64,000 bases of DNA from Cyanobacteria bacterium REEB67 (GTDB taxonomy: Bacteria; Cyanobacteriota; Vampirovibrionia; Obscuribacterales; Obscuribacteraceae): positions 1 to 64,000 of the forward strand of contig JAGXAB010000028.1 in NCBI GenBank assembly GCA_018971775.1. Direction: 5' to 3'. Made by a program: the position numbers and the translations under genes. Positions 10,408 to 19,305 of the stretch are shown here, piece by piece; positions within the stretch are counted from its first letter, which is position 1, and each line of letters opens with the position of its first letter. The notes beneath the pieces are model-generated. The model made no database searches and was not told where the DNA came from. It was given only the letters and a program-made list of their open reading frames with translations.

Positions 10408-10530
10408 TCTTTTTAAAGGTGACCAAAACGCGGCTTATAAGCCAAAAGTCGCTCACTGAAAAACAAAAAACAATTCTTTTTGAACCATCTTCGGTGCCAA
10501 GGCGTTTCTTTGAATAAAGGAGATGCTGCT

Positions 10531-11838
10531 ATGGAAATGAATTTCGACGATGACTTCAGTGACGATGACTTGAACGACGACCCAATTAATGCAGAGCAAA
10601 TGTTCGAGAAAAGTTTAGACCATACCCCCGAATTGGTAAATTTGAGAAGGCTCTTGAGGATGGCGCTAAAACTCATCGACAGAAAGTTTCCGCAGGAATC
10701 CGACTGCCGCAATGAACTTTACCGCCGTCGCTGCATCAAAGAGGAGCCTTGCTGCAAAAAGTGCGGCAGCCGAAATTTCAAGCGGCAGCCAGGTTCGTTA
10801 TCAGGAAAATGCTTGTCTTGCAAGACTGTGCAGAGCCTGACGATTGGCACGCCCTTTTACAAACTGAAAGAGCCTCGCGCATTCTTGAGCATGATGATTT
10901 TGCTGGAAGAAGGATTCGCGTTCAATAGCACTCAATTCGCCAACGAACGCGGCATAGCCGAAAGCTCCAGCTGGGCGATGCGCCTAAAAATCAACATGGC
11001 TATAGCAGACAGAATGGAATATCAGGACAACATTGCCGAAGTTAGTTCAGCGGAATTCGAATCCGTCATAACTCGCCGAAGCAGAGTAACCCCAGCCAAC
11101 GCACACCCAACGGCCGAAGAAGAGGCAATGCGTGAGGCATGCTCTTCTAAAGATGCGGAGGAAGCCGCCGAAAATTTCGATACAAATGAGACTGGCCCCA
11201 AAAGCGAAGCAACAGCTAATAGCCAGGCAAATGCGCCCACTGGCGAAGCAGATACCAATACAAATCTGCAGCTCTTAGATAATTCACAAACACTGGAAGG
11301 ACTGCAAAGAAAAATATATGACACACTCTCGGATACTCCCCAGTCCTGTGAAAATCTGATTGATTTACTTGACGTATCAAGCCAGGAATTATTCTCAGCA
11401 CTGACTATGCTTGAACTGGAAGGACTGATTTTAAGGCTTGCAGGGGGTCGCTATATACGCGATGGCTCAGACGAAAAGAAGCATCCCGAACAACAACAGC
11501 AACCGCAGAAAAAACTCGCCCCGATTCAAAAGCGCCGAACGCACCTGCCGTCGCTTTCGCGACAGGAAGGACTGGTTGTCGCTCGCAGCAACGATTTCAC
11601 AGAACTGACTGAAGAAGCCATCGATTACATACGTACTGTTTTCCAGGGAGTGTCGCGCAAATATCTGCAGCTCTATCTAGCAGATTTCTGGCGAGTCAAA
11701 GCACACAGAGCAGGCAAAATACCATTCTCGATTTTCGATGTTTGCTGCCAGGCCCTGGACACCAGCACAACGGCGCTCAAAGCATTTGTATCACCTTTGC
11801 TTGTAAAAATTATTTCCACTCCAGCACCTGCTTCCTAG
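10531..11838 (+). CDS. IS1595-like zinc-ribbon protein with DprA-like winged helix
   Basis: CCKKCGS...GKCLSCKTVQSLTIGTPFYKLKEPRAFLSMMILLEEGFAFNSTQFANERGI; LEGLQRKIYDTLSDTPQSCENLIDLLDVSSQELFSALTMLELEGLILRLAGGRYIRDG. SD AAAGGAG upstream of ATG 10531. Confidence 0.6.
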   Translation: MEMNFDDDFSDDDLNDDPINAEQMFEKSLDHTPELVNLRRLLRMALKLIDRKFPQESDCRNELYRRRCIKEEPCCKKCGSRNFKRQPGSLSGKCLSCKTVQSLTIGTPFYKLKEPRAFLSMMILLEEGFAFNSTQFANERGIAESSSWAMRLKINMAIADRMEYQDNIAEVSSAEFESVITRRSRVTPANAHPTAEEEAMREACSSKDAEEAAENFDTNETGPKSEATANSQANAPTGEADTNTNLQLLDNSQTLEGLQRKIYDTLSDTPQSCENLIDLLDVSSQELFSALTMLELEGLILRLAGGRYIRDGSDEKKHPEQQQQPQKKLAPIQKRRTHLPSLSRQEGLVVARSNDFTELTEEAIDYIRTVFQGVSRKYLQLYLADFWRVKAHRAGKIPFSIFDVCCQALDTSTTALKAFVSPLLVKIISTPAPAS

Positions 11839-12038
11839 CCAGCAAATATCATTTCCAGTCAGGTTTTTGCTATTTAGTGGCATTGATATTTTTTGCAATT
11901 ACCTTCCTCTAGAAGCGCGAACAGGCATCTAGGGGCGATTGTGCACCACCGCATCCGGAATTGTCATCGGACCGGCCAACGGATCGGGCAATCAATAGGT
12001 AAGCGGCTAGGGCTTTGAAACCAGGCTGAAAAGAAACA

Positions 12039-12062
12039 GAGTCATCCGAATTCGGAAGTCTC
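12039..12062. repeat. Degenerate copy of the palindromic repeat
   Basis: GAGTCATCCGAATTCGGAAGTCTC. Confidence 0.75.
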
Positions 12063-12172
12063 GTTTATGCCAATATTCGTCACGCGCTGAATCAACTACG
12101 TGCACAAGCTAAGCAAATGATACTACGAAGTAGCGTAGAAAGCCAGCAAAAAAAAATTTCCACTGGAAAATC

Positions 12173-12210
12173 CCCGGAGCAAGCCAATCATAGAGATTGG
12201 GTGCTCCGGG
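12173..12210 (-). terminator. Hairpin terminator of the exonuclease gene
   Basis: CCCGGAGCAAGCCAATC...GATTGGGTGCTCCGGG, followed on the minus strand by a T-rich tract (AAAAAAAAATTT on +). Confidence 0.65.
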
Positions 12211-12230
12211 AATTTGGAAATCACTAGACG

Positions 12231-12833
12231 CTATTCCCCAGTTTCAAGGTCCTGCTTGGCCTGGATAGAGAGAAGATTTTCGCGCCCATTACGCAGCAAA
12301 GCCAGCAGTACGCGAGCGATGTTGAAGCTGTCGGCACCGGCTCGATGCTGAATGCCTTCGAACGTCATCCCCAGCTTGGTCAGCATTTGCACCAGACCGA
12401 GGTTTTGTCGCTGTCCCGTGACGATGCTGAACAGCGTGGCGACGTTCATGTGATCGTCGCCGAATGGATATTCGACATTCATCAGTTGGCATTGTTCTCG
12501 CACGCTTTTCACGTCTCCGTTCGAATCAGTGACCAATAAACGGCTTTGCGAGCCATGCTTGACACTCAACCGACGACAAGCCTCGGCGAAGGATACTCCC
12601 TGCCTGGCCAGCTTGGCTGCAGTCCAACCGGTAAGTTCGGTACAAAATGGGCTGACACTGGACATTACGGGTTTGACCGGAATGCTGTAGGTGCGAACCA
12701 CCTGCAGGTGATGCAAATCGATTGTCGTGATGCCGACTTCGATGATTTCCTGCTTCTCACCTTCGGGAAAAACGCCGTCGGCATAGCAGGTCAACTCGGT
12801 GTCGAGCACGTTGACCATATTGAAGTTTTTCAT
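12231..12833 (-). CDS. DnaQ-like DEDDh 3'-5' exonuclease
   Basis: VLDTELTCY (DxE) and HRAGADSFNIARVL (HxxxxD). Confidence 0.75.
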   Translation of the reverse strand: MKNFNMVNVLDTELTCYADGVFPEGEKQEIIEVGITTIDLHHLQVVRTYSIPVKPVMSSVSPFCTELTGWTAAKLARQGVSFAEACRRLSVKHGSQSRLLVTDSNGDVKSVREQCQLMNVEYPFGDDHMNVATLFSIVTGQRQNLGLVQMLTKLGMTFEGIQHRAGADSFNIARVLLALLRNGRENLLSIQAKQDLETGE

Positions 12834-12888
12834 TCAGACCTCCTCTGCCTGAGGGTTCAATGTGAGAAACAGGAGGCTGCGAGCCCGG

Positions 12889-13680
12889 TCAGCTGGCAAC
12901 AAGAACACGCTTGCGAAGCATTCTCACCAGCCAGTAGATCGACAGACCGCACAGCACATGCTTGATCGTATGTCCGCTCACATGGCCATTGGTAGCGATA
13001 AAGACTTGCAGATCAAGTGCCTCGAAAATCTTGGCCAGGATATACCAGCCCATCGAGATTACCAGATCCGACTGTCTCGTGTACCGACTCGGGAAGATGA
13101 ACATGATAAGCGGTGTAGCCACCATCGGAAAGAACTGGACGATGGCATAAAAACGCAGATCACCGGCCCCGAGACGCTCAGAAAGCGCCCAACCGATGAC
13201 GCTTGTAACTCCGAGCAAAACGAGCGGGACAGTCAGCAGTTTGGCCGCAGCCAGAGAGATGCGCTCGGTTATTACAGCCGAGAAAAGCCCCATAAACATT
13301 ATGGCCATGGGCAGGCGGTCCCAAATCAAACGCTCATTGTTCGGTTGCCAGTGATAATAAGCCGAGCCGACCGCTATCAAAGTCGCCCCGATGAAGACGA
13401 CCAGATAGGGCCACCATTCGGCCGGAGTGGCGAAATGCTCCGTGGTCTTCCGCGCGGCCGGGCTGGCCATAAAGCCAAGCCCGAGCGCACCGGCAATCAG
13501 AATCGCCAGATTGGAGACGACGTTGCCAAAATTGCTCACTCCGCACAGAGAGCGGCTATCGGCAAAGTAGTGATAGCTCAAGGATTGAGCGATTGGGGGC
13601 ACCAGGAGAACGAGCGAGAACGTGACAATGAAGAACGACAGCAGGATAACAACAGCGCTTTCGCGCTTGATTGGACTCAT
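12889..13680 (-). CDS. Ceramidase/CREST-superfamily membrane protein
   Basis: Seven-TM-like; GSAYYHW (SxxxH), IWDRLPM (D), GHTIKHVL (HxxxH). Confidence 0.7.
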   Translation of the reverse strand: MSPIKRESAVVILLSFFIVTFSLVLLVPPIAQSLSYHYFADSRSLCGVSNFGNVVSNLAILIAGALGLGFMASPAARKTTEHFATPAEWWPYLVVFIGATLIAVGSAYYHWQPNNERLIWDRLPMAIMFMGLFSAVITERISLAAAKLLTVPLVLLGVTSVIGWALSERLGAGDLRFYAIVQFFPMVATPLIMFIFPSRYTRQSDLVISMGWYILAKIFEALDLQVFIATNGHVSGHTIKHVLCGLSIYWLVRMLRKRVLVAS

Positions 13681-13708
13681 CTGAGCTCCTTGTGAGGTGA
13701 GCTGACTT

Positions 13709-14578
13709 TCAGAGAGATTCCGGCCCGAACGAGTCAGGAAGAAGCCTGATCAGATCCGTGACCAGCATGCGCGAATCGTCGATCAGGATGATGTCCGGGT
13801 TTTTGCCGAATTCGCGCAGCACCTGCAAAACCTCGCCATCGATCGGATTGTGGCTGTGCACGTCGGAGACTGTGACGCTGAGCAGCGGTGAGACCGTATA
13901 GCCCGCCGTACGCGCCGCGTACATGGCAACATTCTCAGCGGCGATCGAACCGCCGTAAGAGGCATTGTCACAAGCCATGCCGGAGAAATTTTTGAAGGAT
14001 CCTGCGGCGTTGGCGGCCCTGAAAATAGCACCGCGGGGATTTTTCGAATAAGGCACATAAGAACGCGCCTTCAGCTCAAGCAGACGCTGGACGCGCGCGG
14101 CGTCCGTTCGCGGCAAGTCGCTGAGAGGCAAAACCAATCCCGTGGCGGCCGGGAGTAGATCGCCGACGGTGCCCAGCTGGACATTTTTGTCGTGGTCGAC
14201 GACGCAGAGCAGCGTGGCATCGAGACCGAATTGCGTCAGAAATTGACGGCACAGACCGCAAGGCGAGCCGCCGGGAATCTTTCGACAGACGACGGCGACA
14301 GCACTGAACCTTGTGTAGCCCTCGGCCACCGCAGTCGTACCGGCATTGCGTTCGGCGCAAATCGTTGCCGGGAAAAAGTTGTTCTCGACATTGCAACCGT
14401 GAAAAACCTTGGTTTCGCCGGCAGCGTTCTCCGCGAGAATGGCGCTTCCCACCGGAAAGTTGGATTGGAAACAGAAGGCCCGATGGGAGACATCCCAGGC
14501 CGTCGTGACGAGGTGCTGAGACAGCGAGTCGAGCGAGCCGAAACGAACGTGCTCACCGAGAGGACGATTTTCATTCAT
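13709..14578 (-). CDS. cdd: Cytidine deaminase, two-domain type
   Basis: FPVGSAI, NVENNFFPATICAERNA, GSPCGLCRQFL; second degenerate CDA-like domain YVPYSKNPRGAIF..IAAENVAMYAA. Confidence 0.85.
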   Translation of the reverse strand: MNENRPLGEHVRFGSLDSLSQHLVTTAWDVSHRAFCFQSNFPVGSAILAENAAGETKVFHGCNVENNFFPATICAERNAGTTAVAEGYTRFSAVAVVCRKIPGGSPCGLCRQFLTQFGLDATLLCVVDHDKNVQLGTVGDLLPAATGLVLPLSDLPRTDAARVQRLLELKARSYVPYSKNPRGAIFRAANAAGSFKNFSGMACDNASYGGSIAAENVAMYAARTAGYTVSPLLSVTVSDVHSHNPIDGEVLQVLREFGKNPDIILIDDSRMLVTDLIRLLPDSFGPESL

Positions 14579-14680
14579 GTTTAGTTTCCCGTAGACGGCC
14601 TGGAGTGCTCCGCTGGAGCACTCTCAAACGGCCTCGTTAAAGGGTGGAAGGACAGAGCTGATTAAAGAGCCTCACCGAAC

Positions 14681-15781
14681 TCAGGGCTTGAACAACTTGA
14701 AATCTTTGACCGTTGCATCGTACATCTGCGTTGCAGCGTCCACCAACCAGCCCTTGGGGCGCTTGGCGAGGTCACGAAGAACATCTTCGCAGATTTTCTC
14801 ATTGCCCAGGTGCACGTTGGCCGTTTCCTGCCCCATCGAGGAGATGAGGATTTCTTCGTCACGAGCTACCGGCAAATCACTCAGTTCGACGCGAGCGCAA
14901 TCGGGAGCGAGCCGCCGTCGAATCCACTGACCATGCACACCGTAGAACGGGTCCAAAGAGCGCTTGCTGTGCATGACCAGGTCGCCGAGATGCACGACGC
15001 CAGGCTTGCTAACTTCCTCGGGATGAGCCCAGCCCCAAGCGGAGGTCAGCGCGTTCTTGCATTCGCGCGCAATCAAACCGCCGCGATACTGAGTGAGAGC
15101 GAGATAGCGCTCGCGCCCGAGAGAACCGACGCCGGCGGTGCGATGGTAGAAGTGCAGGTCCATATCCGGCTCAGGACAGATCGAAAGCAGAGCTTCCAGC
15201 GCCTCTTTCGGGACATTGGTGCGACTTTGCGACTGCCGAGAGAGATTTTTGTAAAAACGCGCTGGATTTTTCAGACGAGCCCTGGCCATCTTGCCCAGTT
15301 CTTGATGATCCTCGGCGAGAACGATGGGAGCGCCGCCGTCAGCGAGCGTTTCGGTGTAGTTACGGACGAGCACTTTGCATACATCGCGAGCTTCCAGACT
15401 GAGACGCTGCTCTTTGATGGCGAACAGAGCACTCGTAGCCAGCCGGACCAGATCGACGGTATAGGGCATGGGAAAGACTTCATCGAAGTCATTCACACCC
15501 CAGACCAGACGGCCCTCATGATCACGCCAGGTACCGAAGTTTTCGATGTGTAAGTCGCCAACGGCAAGGAGAACAGGGCTTTCGGTAAGCGCTGGAAGAA
15601 TGAGCGGGTAGATTTGCGCCCATCGAAAAAAAGAGCCGCGCAAGAATATAAACGGGCTCGAAGCCATGAGCTCGTGCTTACGCTGGAGATCTTTGGCAAC
15701 GACAGTAACCTGCGTTTTGAGCCAGGCTTCAAACTTTTTGTTCGCGGTGTTCACGGGCATAGCCAGTTTGAGGGGATTCAT
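14681..15781 (-). CDS. DUF2252 family protein
   Basis: AVGDLHIENFGTWRDHEGRLVWGVNDFDEVFPMPYTVDLVRLATS; SD AGGAG before ATG at 15781. Confidence 0.8.
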   Translation of the reverse strand: MNPLKLAMPVNTANKKFEAWLKTQVTVVAKDLQRKHELMASSPFIFLRGSFFRWAQIYPLILPALTESPVLLAVGDLHIENFGTWRDHEGRLVWGVNDFDEVFPMPYTVDLVRLATSALFAIKEQRLSLEARDVCKVLVRNYTETLADGGAPIVLAEDHQELGKMARARLKNPARFYKNLSRQSQSRTNVPKEALEALLSICPEPDMDLHFYHRTAGVGSLGRERYLALTQYRGGLIARECKNALTSAWGWAHPEEVSKPGVVHLGDLVMHSKRSLDPFYGVHGQWIRRRLAPDCARVELSDLPVARDEEILISSMGQETANVHLGNEKICEDVLRDLAKRPKGWLVDAATQMYDATVKDFKLFKP

Positions 15782-16237
15782 ATCATAGACTCCTGTAAGG
15801 GTTGCTGGCAAAAGAAGGACAGCTAGAGACCGGAACCTCATCCAAGGACCGCGTCGAGAAGTTGCTCGTGCATGCTCCCGATCCCGCGTGGGAAGGAAGG
15901 TGACGCGCAAGCTAGGGTGCTGTAAGGGCCGGGAATTAAAAACTCAGAGAAGATGAAAAGTGGAAGATACCGCCAACTTAGTCTTGAGGCGCGCGACTAG
16001 TAAAGAGAAGCAATATTAAAGTGCTCAAATAGAAGTAACAGCTATGGTTTCAAAGCTCAGACAAGAAGGACCGGCAGGCTAATAGCTAACTCAGATCCCG
16101 CTCTAGCGCAGCTCACGTGACATCAACCTTTTCGTAATCTTGTGGGGCAAAAATTGCACATCCAGGCAAAGAAAAATTCGGGTGTCAACTATAAATAATA
16201 ATAGTTTTGAGCGAAAAAATAATCGGCCAAAAAGGAA

Positions 16238-16310
16238 CCTGCAGCTAAAGAGTCTTCCGAATTCGGAAGACTCTTTAGCTGCAGGAGAGTCAACCGAATT
16301 CGGAAGACTC
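16238..16310. repeat. Palindromic repeat pair: 48 bp perfect palindrome (16238-16285) and variant copy (16287-16310)
   Basis: CCTGCAGCTAAAGAGTCTTCCGAATTCGGAAGACTCTTTAGCTGCAGG, then GAGTCAACCGAATTCGGAAGACTC. Confidence 0.95.
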
Positions 16311-16435
16311 TTTCAAAACTGGACGCCTCCCCGGGCCCTTCCGAACTGCGACGGCCGCGGAAATATCCGTCCGGGCAATCCGAAAGGGCAGACACATTTC
16401 TCCTATTTTGCAGCTGGAGCCGCTCGCAGTCAATA

Positions 16436-17146
16436 TCAGAACCAACGCAGTTTCATTTGCACCGTACCGCAGCGTTTGGCGCCGGGGACGACTGGCGCAG
16501 GGGCAATCACCAGCCAACCGCGCAGCTGCAGCATGAGCAGAGCCTGATCGACAATGACCTGGTCGGGCATGTGCTCCACCCAGATCGGCACCAGTCGGCT
16601 GCTGTCACCGCTGAGTGGGTGGCTTTCGAAAGCGTCTTCGAGCCAGAAGCACAGATTCCGAGCCAGGGGTTCGATGGCATTGGCCAGGGCGGCGTCGTTT
16701 ACCGCACCGTTGCGGCCATGGAAGGCGAGAACATTGTTGCCGTCGAAGGTGTGGCGAGCAGCGTTCTCGGCCATGGCAGCCAGAGCGCTTGCGCGCAGGC
16801 GAACGGCGGGGCTGGCAGCGGCCGTGAGCTGTTGACCGTCACGACCCGGGGCAAAACCATTGCTGGAAGCAGCAATGCTGCTCGCCGACGTGTCCGGAGC
16901 GGCAGGGCGGTGCAACTGATCCCAGCGATCGTAATCGCAGACCGACTGACGCGAAGAGGGCGCAGCTGCGCCGGTCCGGGTCTGAGCTAAAGCACCGCCG
17001 CCAAAATTTGACGCAGTGCGCATCGCCGTGCCAGCAGGCATGTCGGGATTGGAAAAGGCGAGGCTGAGATGCCCCTGACGCGGAGCCGAGATCTGGCAGT
17101 CCGGGGTGCTGACGACAGTGAAGGGATGCTGATTACGGTTGGACAT
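16436..17146 (-). CDS. Hypothetical protein
   Basis: Long ORF with AAAGGTG upstream of ATG; no recognised domain. Confidence 0.5.
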   Translation of the reverse strand: MSNRNQHPFTVVSTPDCQISAPRQGHLSLAFSNPDMPAGTAMRTASNFGGGALAQTRTGAAAPSSRQSVCDYDRWDQLHRPAAPDTSASSIAASSNGFAPGRDGQQLTAAASPAVRLRASALAAMAENAARHTFDGNNVLAFHGRNGAVNDAALANAIEPLARNLCFWLEDAFESHPLSGDSSRLVPIWVEHMPDQVIVDQALLMLQLRGWLVIAPAPVVPGAKRCGTVQMKLRWF

Positions 17147-17244
17147 GATGAACACCTTTCTAGCGGTTAGCAGTCGAAAGAGGGAGAGATGAGATGGGAG
17201 TCAACTCAAAACACGCGAGCACGAGATTGCAGAGGGAGGCACGC

Positions 17245-17610
17245 TCAGCACTCGGGAGCGGGGTCGTCAACGTCACTATAAGCATATTCGCCCGGGAAGA
17301 AGAGGAAAGTGAGCAAGGCGACGACGCAAAGAACGGCACAGAAACCGAGCATGAAGACGAAGGCCGAGGCCAGACCGCTCGTCCAGAGCGCCGCGATGGA
17401 AAGAACGGGGCCGGCGACGATGCCGGTTTTGAAAGCACGCAACTGGGCTAAACCTTCGCTGATCGAGAGGAAAGCGCGAGCGAAGGTGATGAAAACGCAC
17501 ATCAGGGAAAAAATCACGCCGCAGGTGGCGACGATGATCAAAGCGAGGCCGAGGACGCCGAGGCCGACGTGCGACACGAGAGAGAGCAAAGAAGCGAAGA
17601 GATAGGACAT
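17245..17610 (-). CDS. Small multi-TM membrane protein
   Basis: Several hydrophobic segments; AAAGG upstream of ATG. Confidence 0.6.
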   Translation of the reverse strand: MSYLFASLLSLVSHVGLGVLGLALIIVATCGVIFSLMCVFITFARAFLSISEGLAQLRAFKTGIVAGPVLSIAALWTSGLASAFVFMLGFCAVLCVVALLTFLFFPGEYAYSDVDDPAPEC

Positions 17611-18085
17611 TGGAGCTGCCTTTCGTTCGAAGCGAAATAGAACAAAAACAAGGACACATTTAACGACCCGCAGCCAGACGGCTCAAATTGCCCCGAATAG
17701 AATTCGTGGGAGCAAGGGAGCAGTAAGGGCAACAGAGATTGCTTTGTGGGTTTTTGTTTCCGGTGAAAGAGAAGTTAGGTAGTAACCCATCATTGACATC
17801 AAGAAGGAGAAGAATCAAGACTGCATTTGAAACAAGCAATATACGCTTCCTAAAAATGCTGGAAGTCGGTTAGCGGAGCAGCATAACAGTGCGCAAACCG
17901 CGCCATCATCGCCACCACCAGCGATACCACGCAAGAGCAAAACCCGAACCACAGGCAAAGGCGCCTGTGGTTCGGGTCATCAATGATTTTCAATAAGACT
18001 AAGGCGGCGGAGGTGAAAAAGACGTGAGCTATTACCGAGACAATATTTGGGTAAAAGACAAGCAGAGGTGGAGCTGCGTTAACGA

Positions 18086-19303
18086 ATGCCCTATAGGTCT
18101 GTGGAAATCTACACTTTTTTTAAAGCGACCCGTTGGTCCAGCTTTGGCTTTGCTATGGTGGCGGCCCTCTCCATGCAGTTGCTGCTGCCCGGCAATAGCG
18201 GCCGTGACGGTTTCAGGTATGGCCCCCTGGTTTCACCAGCCGCCGCCGCCAATCCCGCCACCGCGCCGTCCGGTAAATCTTCAGCCCGATCGCCCGGTGC
18301 CACTGGTGCCACTGCTGCCACAGGTGCCACAGGTGCCACTGGTGCTGGAAATTTCGTTCGCTCCGGCGTCCACTTCGACCCACAAAGTTCCGAAGTTTAC
18401 TACAGCCAGAGCAACCAGGCGCGTCGGCAGTTCGGCGTAGCCTCGGGGCACCAGAACAGCGTCAACCAACGCTTCAAGCTGGCCCAGCATTTGATCGTAA
18501 ACGAACACATTCTGGACGGTCGGCGCATTCTTATCCCCCTCTGTCATCGCCCGGAAACGACCGCACGCATGTATACGCTCCTGGCCAGGACGTATATCGA
18601 AGATCCGGAACAAGACCCAAAGATGAACGGCGAAATCGAACGCGACCTAAAAATGGCCATGAGCCTGGATCCGAACGACGGCATGTCCTTTCGCTGGATG
18701 GCCAATTTTTGCAATCTGCAGGGCCAGTACAAAGAATCCCTCATCTATGCGGACAAAGCAATCAAAGCAAAGCTTACCGACAATGCCGCTTACCGCGAAA
18801 AAGCCGTCTCTTACAGTAATCTCGGCCGCTTCGATGAGGCAATCAAGGCCCTCGACAGCCTGATTGCCGTCAGTGGCCCGAGCGATTCCGTTTTCACCAG
18901 TAAGGCTAAGTTGCTGGAAAAGCTAAAGCGGTACCCGGCCGCCGAGGCAGCCTATCGCCAGTCGATTGCCGCACGCAATCAAGACACAACGGTCTTTTTA
19001 CTGGTTCACTGCCTGGATCTGGACGGCAAGTATCAAGAAGCAATCACCGAGCTCAACAAACAACTGAAAGTCAATCCGGACGATAGCGAAGCGCTGGCAA
19101 TGCGGGCGCGGCTTGCTGCTAAAAACAAAAATATCCCTATGGCCCTGGCCGATTTGAGCAAAGCGATCGATCTCGAACCGACCAGCAAACTCTACAACGA
19201 GCGCGCCGCCATTTTTGCCAGCCTGGGCAAGCAGGATGCAGCGGCCCGGGATCTTGCCCAGGCCAGGCGTCTCGATGCCAAACCATTTGACAGGCCATAC
19301 TAA
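18086..19303 (+). CDS. TPR-repeat protein with collagen-like GAT spacer
   Basis: Signal/TM segment, GATGATAATGATGATGAG, then TPR units (AIKALDSLIAVSGPSDSVFTSKAKLLEKLKRYPAAEAAYRQSIA). Confidence 0.75.
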   Translation: MPYRSVEIYTFFKATRWSSFGFAMVAALSMQLLLPGNSGRDGFRYGPLVSPAAAANPATAPSGKSSARSPGATGATAATGATGATGAGNFVRSGVHFDPQSSEVYYSQSNQARRQFGVASGHQNSVNQRFKLAQHLIVNEHILDGRRILIPLCHRPETTARMYTLLARTYIEDPEQDPKMNGEIERDLKMAMSLDPNDGMSFRWMANFCNLQGQYKESLIYADKAIKAKLTDNAAYREKAVSYSNLGRFDEAIKALDSLIAVSGPSDSVFTSKAKLLEKLKRYPAAEAAYRQSIAARNQDTTVFLLVHCLDLDGKYQEAITELNKQLKVNPDDSEALAMRARLAAKNKNIPMALADLSKAIDLEPTSKLYNERAAIFASLGKQDAAARDLAQARRLDAKPFDRPY

Positions 19304-19305
19304 GC

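Noticed and set aside
10531-11838. Active IS1595-family insertion sequence
   Set aside because: No DDE core, and no terminal inverted repeats or target duplications could be recognised around the ORF.
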